Assembly (NCBI GenBank): GCA_021806045.1
Contig: JAJZDI010000022.1
Location: 1 to 47,354, forward strand
Origin: Actinomycetes bacterium
Lineage (GTDB): Bacteria; Actinomycetota; Acidimicrobiia; Acidimicrobiales; RAAP-2
DNA length: 47,354 nucleotides
Direction: 5' to 3'
The translations under genes and the position numbers were made by a program. Positions 42,411-47,354 of the stretch are shown here, piece after piece (position 1 is the first letter of the stretch; each line of letters begins with the position of its first letter). Below the pieces are notes generated by a model. That model searched no databases. It saw nothing but the letters and a program-made list of their open reading frames with translations, and had not been told where the DNA came from.

Positions 42411-43925
42411 TCAGGTGGCGAGCGGCTCGGTGGCGTTCTCGGCCAGCAGCAGGCGGCGCTCCTCGCCGTCGCCCGTGCCGTCCCGGACGGGGCGAGGCTC
42501 ACGCAACCAGCCGATGGCCACACCCAGGCCGACGAGCACGCTCATGGTGGCCAGTGCCAGGGCGAGGCGGGTCCCGCCCGTGAGTGCGGCGGCCGCTCCG
42601 TGCCCGGCCGCGGCCAGCGCGCGGGTGCGGCCGGCGGCGATCGTGCTCAGTGCGGCCAGCCCGAGAGCCGCCGTCACCTGCATCGACACGTTCACTACGC
42701 CCGAGCCGAGCCCGGCGTCGGCCACCGGCACGTCAGCCATGGCGATGGCCAGCAGGGGGACGAACGACGTCCCCGCTCCCAGGCCGATGAGCAGCATGCC
42801 GGGGAACAGGTCGGTCCAGTACGAGGCGTGCGCTCCCGCCGAGGCCAGGATGGCCAGGCCGGCCAGCGCGGCGGTCATCCCCGGCAGCAGGACCCGGCGG
42901 TTGCCGAACCGCTGGACCAGCCTGGCCGTGATGCCCGTCGAGAGGGCACCCATCGTGAGCGACAGCGGCAGGAACGCCATGCCCGTCCGCAGGGGGCTGT
43001 AGTGGAGCACGTGCTCGAGGAAGATGGCGCCGAGGAAGAAGGTGGCGAACATCCCCGTGTTGAGGAAGCCGCGCACCACGCTGGAGCGGACGAGCGACGG
43101 GATCCGCACGACGGCGAACGGCACGATGGGGTTGGGGTGGCGCCGCTCGACGGCCACGAAGCCGGCGGCCAGGGCGGCGGCCAGCGCGCACAGCCCGAGC
43201 GTCCGCAGCGACAGCCATCCGGCGCTGGTGGCGCCGACGATGGCGGTGATGGCCACCATGAGCGACGCGGTGACGAGAACGGATCCGGCGACGTCGACGC
43301 CGCCGGTGACCCCGAGGGGCTCGTGCTCGTCGATCAGCACCCGACCGAGCACGTAGGTGGCGATCCCCACCGGGACGTTGATGAAGAAGATCCAGTGCCA
43401 GTTGACGGCCTGGGTGAGCACACCGCCGACCAGCAGGCCGATCGACCCCCCACCCACGGCCACGAAGATGTAGGCGCTCATGGCCTTGGCCCGCTCCCCG
43501 GCGGCGGGGAACTCGGTGACGATGAGGGCGATGATCACCGACGACGACAGGGCACCGCCGATCCCCTGGACGAACCTGCCGACGACGAGCACGGCCTGGT
43601 CGGGAGCGACGCCGCAGGCGGCCGAGGCCAGGGTGAAGACGGCGATGCCGGCGAGGAAGACGCGCTTGCGCCCCACCAGGTCGCCCAGGCGACCGGCCAG
43701 CAGCAACAGGCTCCCGAAGGTGACCAGGTAGGCGTCGACCACCCAGGTGAGGCCGGCCTGGCTGAAGTGGAGGTCCCGCTGGATGGCCGGGAGGGCGACG
43801 TTCACGATGGAGCCGTCGAGGGCGTTCATGAACATCCCCAGGCACACGACCACCAGCGCGAGCCATCGGCGCCTGGCGGCCCGTGGTGCGTCGTCGGTGG
43901 TGGGGAGGGTGGTGGCGTCGGGCAC
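42411..43925 (-). CDS. MFS transporter, DHA2 (EmrB/QacA-type) family
   Basis: The product has 504 aa. The DHA2 motifs are MFMNALDGSIVNVALPAIQRDL, motif A (GRLGDLVGRKRVFL) and GLLVGGVLTQAVNWHWIFFINVPVG. Unlike the three other DHA2 genes in the window it has no regulator gene beside it. The GTG at 43925 is the only plausible start. A TAACCT hexamer 46 nt upstream (43976-43971) may be its -10. The substrate is unknown. Confidence 0.92.
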   Translation of the reverse strand: MPDATTLPTTDDAPRAARRRWLALVVVCLGMFMNALDGSIVNVALPAIQRDLHFSQAGLTWVVDAYLVTFGSLLLLAGRLGDLVGRKRVFLAGIAVFTLASAACGVAPDQAVLVVGRFVQGIGGALSSSVIIALIVTEFPAAGERAKAMSAYIFVAVGGGSIGLLVGGVLTQAVNWHWIFFINVPVGIATYVLGRVLIDEHEPLGVTGGVDVAGSVLVTASLMVAITAIVGATSAGWLSLRTLGLCALAAALAAGFVAVERRHPNPIVPFAVVRIPSLVRSSVVRGFLNTGMFATFFLGAIFLEHVLHYSPLRTGMAFLPLSLTMGALSTGITARLVQRFGNRRVLLPGMTAALAGLAILASAGAHASYWTDLFPGMLLIGLGAGTSFVPLLAIAMADVPVADAGLGSGVVNVSMQVTAALGLAALSTIAAGRTRALAAAGHGAAAALTGGTRLALALATMSVLVGLGVAIGWLREPRPVRDGTGDGEERRLLLAENATEPLAT

Positions 43926-44087
43926 GGTTCGTTCCGGCCGGTCGCACGTGCGGCGCCGCCGTGGGCGGCAGGTTACCGACCGGGAGCCGGAGGCCGATCA
44001 GGTCCGTTCTCGCCGTGCCGGACGTCGGCCGTTGCCACCCGGCGCACCGCGCTGGGCACCACCTGCCCGGTGCCCGGTGCCCGGTGC

Positions 44088-44840
44088 TCAGCGCTGGCGC
44101 GGCCCGGGTGCGTTGCGGAACCGGAACGGCTCGCTCTCCCGCCCGGGGATCACGAACCAGCACTCGCCGGTGCCGTCGCCGTCGACGATCGACACGAACG
44201 TGTCGACCACGTCGACCACGTCGAGGATGGGGAACTGCATCTCCTCCAGCATGGACCGGGCCTCGGCGATGATGGCCGTCTCCGCGAACGACGGGCACAG
44301 TGCGTTGATGCGGATGCCGGTCGCCGCGTACTCGGCGCCGAGTGAGCGGGTCAGGCCGACCACCGCGTGCTTGTTGGCCACGTACACGGGATCGAATGCG
44401 GGGGCGACGATGCCGGCCATGCTGGCGGTGGCCACGATCTGGCCGCCACCGCGTGCGGAGAGTGCGGGCAGGGCGGCGTGGACGCCGAAGACGACGCCGT
44501 CGAGGTTGACCCCCATGGCCCGCCGGTAGCGGTCGACGTCGAAGTCGTCGCCCAGGCCGCACCCGGTGGTGACGCCGGCGTTGAGGTGGGCGAGGTCGAG
44601 CCCGCCGTAGGTTGCGACGGCGTGGTCGACTGCCGCCTGGACCTCGTCGAGGGAACGGACGTCACAGTGGACGAACGAGGCGTCGATCGTCCCGGCCAGT
44701 TCCTGGCCGGCGTCGTCGTCGACGTCGGCCACGACGACCAGGGCGCCCGCCTCACGCAGCCGGGTCGCCACCCCCGCCCCGATCCCGTTGCTCCCCCCCG
44801 TGACGAGGGCCACCTTGTCGTGCATCGTTTCCAGAGCCAT
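44088..44840 (-). CDS. Short-chain dehydrogenase/reductase (SDR)
   Basis: The product has 250 aa, a classical SDR: cofactor motif ALVTGGSNGIGAGVA, VVVADVDDDAG with an acidic residue after strand 2 (suggesting NAD(H)), LNAG, catalytic Ser in TASMAGIVA and YxxxK in YVANKHAVVG. It ends with an unusual C-terminal segment (CWFVIPGRESEPFRFRNAPG). The substrate is unknown. The ATG at 44840 is chosen; a Met five codons later is possible. It is divergent from the AbiE-like operon and shares its intergenic region. Confidence 0.93.
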   Translation of the reverse strand: MALETMHDKVALVTGGSNGIGAGVATRLREAGALVVVADVDDDAGQELAGTIDASFVHCDVRSLDEVQAAVDHAVATYGGLDLAHLNAGVTTGCGLGDDFDVDRYRRAMGVNLDGVVFGVHAALPALSARGGGQIVATASMAGIVAPAFDPVYVANKHAVVGLTRSLGAEYAATGIRINALCPSFAETAIIAEARSMLEEMQFPILDVVDVVDTFVSIVDGDGTGECWFVIPGRESEPFRFRNAPGPRQR

Positions 44841-44881
44841 GCCGCACGATGCCAGGTTTGACCCGCCGTCGGCGAGTCGGA

Positions 44882-44916
44882 CCGCCACGACCGAGCGTGT
44901 TCGGTGTTCGTGGCGG
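44882..44916. promoter_or_regulatory. Nested inverted repeat between the SDR and AbiE-like genes
   Basis: A perfect 9-bp inverted repeat CCGCCACGA (44882-44890) / TCGTGGCGG (44908-44916) encloses a second one, CCGA (44891-44894) / TCGG (44901-44904). It lies 15 nt upstream of the -35 of the AbiE-like promoter and overlaps the first copy of a 25-bp direct repeat. It is a likely regulator site. Confidence 0.6.
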
Positions 44917-44986
44917 CACGTACGGGCCAATTGTGGGGATCGTCCCGGGCCGCTACGATGCGTTCGGTGTTCGTGACGCCACATAC
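44899..44986 (+). promoter_or_regulatory. Promoter of the AbiE-like operon flanked by a 25-bp direct repeat
   Basis: -35 TTGTGG (44931-44936), 17-nt spacer and -10 TACGAT (44954-44959) are followed by 7 nt and GTG at 44967. The two direct-repeat copies (44899-44923 and 44962-44986) share GTTCGGTGTTCGTG and match at 22 of 25 positions. Their starts are 63 bp apart, about six helical turns. The second copy covers the start codon. Confidence 0.65.
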
Positions 44987-45941
44987 CCAGGAACACGACG
45001 AGCTCGTCGATGAGCTCGTCGCCGCCCTCGCCGCGCTGGGCGTCACCGCCTCCTACGTCGACGACGCGCTGGTGGTCGACGGGGCCCGCCTGCCGGTGGG
45101 CATGGTGCACCGGGCCCATCCCACGCCGGCCGACCTTGCCCAGCTGGTGGCGGACGCCCCGGCTGACGTGCCGGCGGTGGTGGTGGCCGATCGCGTCAGC
45201 GAGCCGGGCCGGGCCGTGCTGCGCAAGGCGGGGTGGGGATGGCTGGACCGCCGGGGCCACGTGCGCATCTGGGCGCCGGGGGTGCGGATCGAGTCGCCCG
45301 TCGACGGCCAGGGCGGCGGCCGGCGCCGTGGCGGCAACCCGTGGACGACCGTCGGCCTCGAGACGGTCCTGGCCGTGCTGGTGGAACCGGACCTCCCGGC
45401 GACGGCCCGCCGGGTGGCACCCCTCATCGGCCGGAGCGTCGGGACCGTCCACGAGGTCATCGCCCGCCTGGCCGCCGAGGGGCTGGTGGGGCGGACGACG
45501 CATCGCCCCCTCCTGCCCGAGCTGTTCTGGGAGGCGGCCGCCCACTGGCCGGACGGCGGTTGGGTGGCCCTCGACGTCGACCTGGCCACGGTGGCGGAAC
45601 GGGCGGGGCCCGGTTCGGTCGTGCGCGTCGACGAGCGGGCGGCCACCTTGGGCGGCGCCCGGATCGCCGCAGCCGGCAGCTTCCCGGTGCGGGCCTACAT
45701 CGTGGGCGACAGCGCCTTCCGCAAGGCGAGATCGCTCGCCGGGGGCGACGGCCCGACCGCCTGCCTCGTCCGCCAGGCACCGGTCCGCTGGTTCCCACTG
45801 AACCCCGACTACCCCCCGGACGACGAACGGCCGTGGCGGGTGGGCCACCCGCTCGTCTGCGCCCTCCGCCTGGCCGCCGATCCGGCCCGGGGCCGGGAGA
45901 TCGTCGAGTCGTGGGGGATCGTGCCAGGGGGCGACCGGTGA
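44967..45941 (+). CDS. AbiEi-like regulator/antitoxin (type IV toxin-antitoxin-like)
   Basis: The product has 324 aa. The N-terminal ~110 residues include VVVADRVSEPGRAVLRKAGWGWLDRRGHVRIW, seen in long AbiEi-like proteins. A winged HTH follows (ATARRVAPLIGRSVGTVHEVIARLAAEGLVGR), then a C-terminal part with FPVRAYIVGD and CLVRQAPVRWFPLNP. In AbiE systems AbiEi represses the operon and counteracts the AbiEii nucleotidyltransferase toxin. I chose the GTG at 44967, 7 nt after the -10, over the ATG at 44958, which lies inside the -10. The stop overlaps the next start as GTGA. Confidence 0.7.
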   Translation: MFVTPHTQEHDELVDELVAALAALGVTASYVDDALVVDGARLPVGMVHRAHPTPADLAQLVADAPADVPAVVVADRVSEPGRAVLRKAGWGWLDRRGHVRIWAPGVRIESPVDGQGGGRRRGGNPWTTVGLETVLAVLVEPDLPATARRVAPLIGRSVGTVHEVIARLAAEGLVGRTTHRPLLPELFWEAAAHWPDGGWVALDVDLATVAERAGPGSVVRVDERAATLGGARIAAAGSFPVRAYIVGDSAFRKARSLAGGDGPTACLVRQAPVRWFPLNPDYPPDDERPWRVGHPLVCALRLAADPARGREIVESWGIVPGGDR

Positions 45942-46687
45942 TCGTCGTCCTGTCCGGCCGTGCCGGGGGCACCACCCACCGCTCGGTGGAGCTCCTCGCC
46001 ACCCTGCCGCCGGCCCTCCGCCTCATCGGGGGCATGGCCGTGCTGTGCCGGGTGGGCACACCCCACCGGGCGACCGTCGACCTCGACGCGGTGGCCCGCG
46101 ACCTGTCGCTCTATCACGATGTCCTGTCCCGCCTGGCGGTGACGGCCGAGGACGGGGGCCAGTACCGGTTCGCCGGCGACTTCGACCTGGACGTGATCGA
46201 CGTGGCCCCGATGGACAGCACCGCCCTCATCGCCCACCTCCTGACCTTCGACGAGCCGCCCGGCGACCTCGACCTGAACATGGTCGCCCACACCTGGGCG
46301 CACGACACGGCCACGCCCGTCGACCTGGTGGCGGTGGACGAGGGGACGGGAGCGGTGCTGGCCCGGGCGCCGGGGCGCCTGGTGGCCACCAGCGCCGGCC
46401 TGGTGGCCATGAAGGCCACCACCGTGCAGTTGCGTTCGTCCTCCAAGCCGGAGAAGCGGGCCTCCGACCTCTACGACCTGGGCCGCCTACTGGTCTCGGG
46501 CGGCGTCGAGGTCGAGGACATCGGTGGCATGCCCGAGCTGCTGGCCGAGGCGGTGGTGTCCCGGCTGGTGGCGTGGTTCGTCGCGCCGGGCGGGCGGGAC
46601 CGGACGTTCCGGGAGATCCGGCGCTTCGACGAGCCACCCGTCGACCTCGACGACGTGGCGGACGCCGTCGAGCGCATCGCCGGCTGA
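45938..46687 (+). CDS. AbiEii-like nucleotidyltransferase (putative toxin)
   Basis: The product has 249 aa. Motif I is LIGGMAVLCRVGTPHRATVDLD: Gly31-Gly32 and the metal-binding Asp48-x-Asp50 of the DNA polymerase beta-like nucleotidyltransferase fold. Motif IV is visible as KATTVQLRSSSKPEKRASDLYDLGRLL, matching the Lys...D(L/F)YDL of AbiEii proteins. These signatures support an active transferase; known relatives transfer nucleotides to tRNA or other targets. The GTG at 45938 overlaps the upstream stop, so it is coupled to the AbiEi-like gene. A sugar- or antibiotic-modifying nucleotidyltransferase is less likely given the pairing. Confidence 0.78.
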   Translation: MIVVLSGRAGGTTHRSVELLATLPPALRLIGGMAVLCRVGTPHRATVDLDAVARDLSLYHDVLSRLAVTAEDGGQYRFAGDFDLDVIDVAPMDSTALIAHLLTFDEPPGDLDLNMVAHTWAHDTATPVDLVAVDEGTGAVLARAPGRLVATSAGLVAMKATTVQLRSSSKPEKRASDLYDLGRLLVSGGVEVEDIGGMPELLAEAVVSRLVAWFVAPGGRDRTFREIRRFDEPPVDLDDVADAVERIAG

Positions 46688-46849
46688 CGAGGCCAGCGGG
46701 GCCTGCGCCGGGGTGGGGCCGGCCTGGCCCGGATCGCCGCAGCCTGGCGGGAGCTCCGACCCGCATGAGCCCCCGCCCCGTCTGGGGCATGCTGTGGGCG
46801 ACGTTCCGTGCTGGTCGAGGCGCCTGCCCGCGCCAGAGAGGTGGCCTCC

Positions 46850-47354
46850 ATGCCGACCTTCGTCCCCCCCGTCGACGACGAACGTGATGCCCTGCTCTCC
46901 TACCTGGCCCAGCAGCGTGACGCCATCCGCCTGGCCGCGCACGGGCTGACCGAGGCCCAGGCCGCGTCGGCGCCCACCCGGAGCCCGCTGTCCATCGCCG
47001 GCATCGTCGCCCACCTGATCGCCGTGGAGGACTACTGGATCGACCGGGTCCTCGGTGGGCGGGAGCTGGAGGTATCGGGCAGGATCCCCGACGGCTCCAC
47101 CGTCCCAGACGGCGACTCCCTCGAGACGCTGCTGGCCCGGTACGCGGACCGGGCGGCGGCCACGGAGTCGGCGGTGTCGCTGGTGGCCGACCTGGGCGAG
47201 CCCCTGCCGGTGCCGGACGAGATGCGCCGGCCGGCCAGGAACGCCGACACGTGGTCGGTCCGGTGGATCCTGCTCCACCTGTTGGAGGAGACGGCTCGCC
47301 ACGCGGGGCACGCCGACCTGATCCGCGAGCACATCGACGGGGCCCGTGCCACGT
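46850..47354 (+). CDS. DinB/DUF664-family protein, truncated by the window end
   Basis: 168 codons are visible, without a stop. The four-helix DinB pattern is clear: LLSYLAQQRDAIRLAAHGLTEAQAA, the first metal His in IAGIVAHLIAVEDYWIDRVLGG, and two more in LLHLLEETARHAGHADLIREHIDG. Actinobacterial members are often mycothiol-dependent thiol transferases or uncharacterised metalloproteins. The ATG at 46850 is preceded by GAGAGGTGG. Only a few residues are probably missing. Confidence 0.9.
   Translation, partial: MPTFVPPVDDERDALLSYLAQQRDAIRLAAHGLTEAQAASAPTRSPLSIAGIVAHLIAVEDYWIDRVLGGRELEVSGRIPDGSTVPDGDSLETLLARYADRAAATESAVSLVADLGEPLPVPDEMRRPARNADTWSVRWILLHLLEETARHAGHADLIREHIDGARAT

Overview
The window is a very GC-rich chromosomal segment (about 70% or more G+C by eye) from an actinobacterium, most likely of the class Acidimicrobiia. 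The main clue is a family of about 42-residue repeats (core [17 protein letters not shown]), which I associate with that class. Supporting clues are a luciferase-like (F420-type) oxidoreductase, TANNNT -10 boxes placed 6-7 nt before start codons (leaderless mRNAs, common in actinobacteria), a SEC-C-tailed sulfatase-maturase homologue, a RodZ-like protein and LCP cell-wall machinery. The placement is inference, because no rRNA or marker gene is present. No phage, insertion sequence or CRISPR array was seen.

Layout. 1-4.5 kb: tRNA-Ile(GAT), a decayed PIN-domain remnant, a YdeI-like protein, and a large secreted protein with two tandem esterase domains and six C-terminal repeats. 4.5-10.6 kb: a CLC chloride channel with CBS and TrkA-C domains, MarR and TetR regulators, a DHA2 drug exporter and a luciferase-like oxidoreductase. 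10.6-14 kb: a fluoride module (two crcB genes, two DUF190 genes) and an atypical Nramp metal transporter behind a DtxR/MntR-type box. 14-16.6 kb: an autoregulated tetR-MFS operon with a 31-bp palindrome. 16.6-22.4 kb: a SHOCT membrane protein, a radical-SAM maturase, heme A synthase, and a coupled FGGY kinase / saccharopine-dehydrogenase-like pair. 22.5-33.3 kb: a RodZ-like protein, a serine hydrolase, pirin, another tetR-MFS pair, an LCP ligase, an ArsB-like transporter and a flavin monooxygenase.

33.4-38.3 kb holds a compact plus-strand run: two tandem TIGR03032-like proteins overlapping by 8 nt, then a membrane-anchored protein with a degenerate hydrolase-like domain, a beta-rich domain and six repeats. 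It is the least explained part of the window and my best candidate for an undescribed system. 38.3-40.5 kb is a two-component system. 40.5-47.4 kb contains a CysQ-like phosphatase, a HAD hydrolase, a fourth DHA2 exporter, an SDR, a two-gene AbiE-like (type IV toxin-antitoxin-like) module with an elaborate promoter region, and a DinB-family protein cut by the window edge.

Themes: four DHA2-type exporters, three of them paired with TetR genes, and three palindromes sitting on the matching promoters; many overlapping stop/start pairs (ATGA or GTGA) that mark coupled operons; and several leaderless promoters that help fix start codons.
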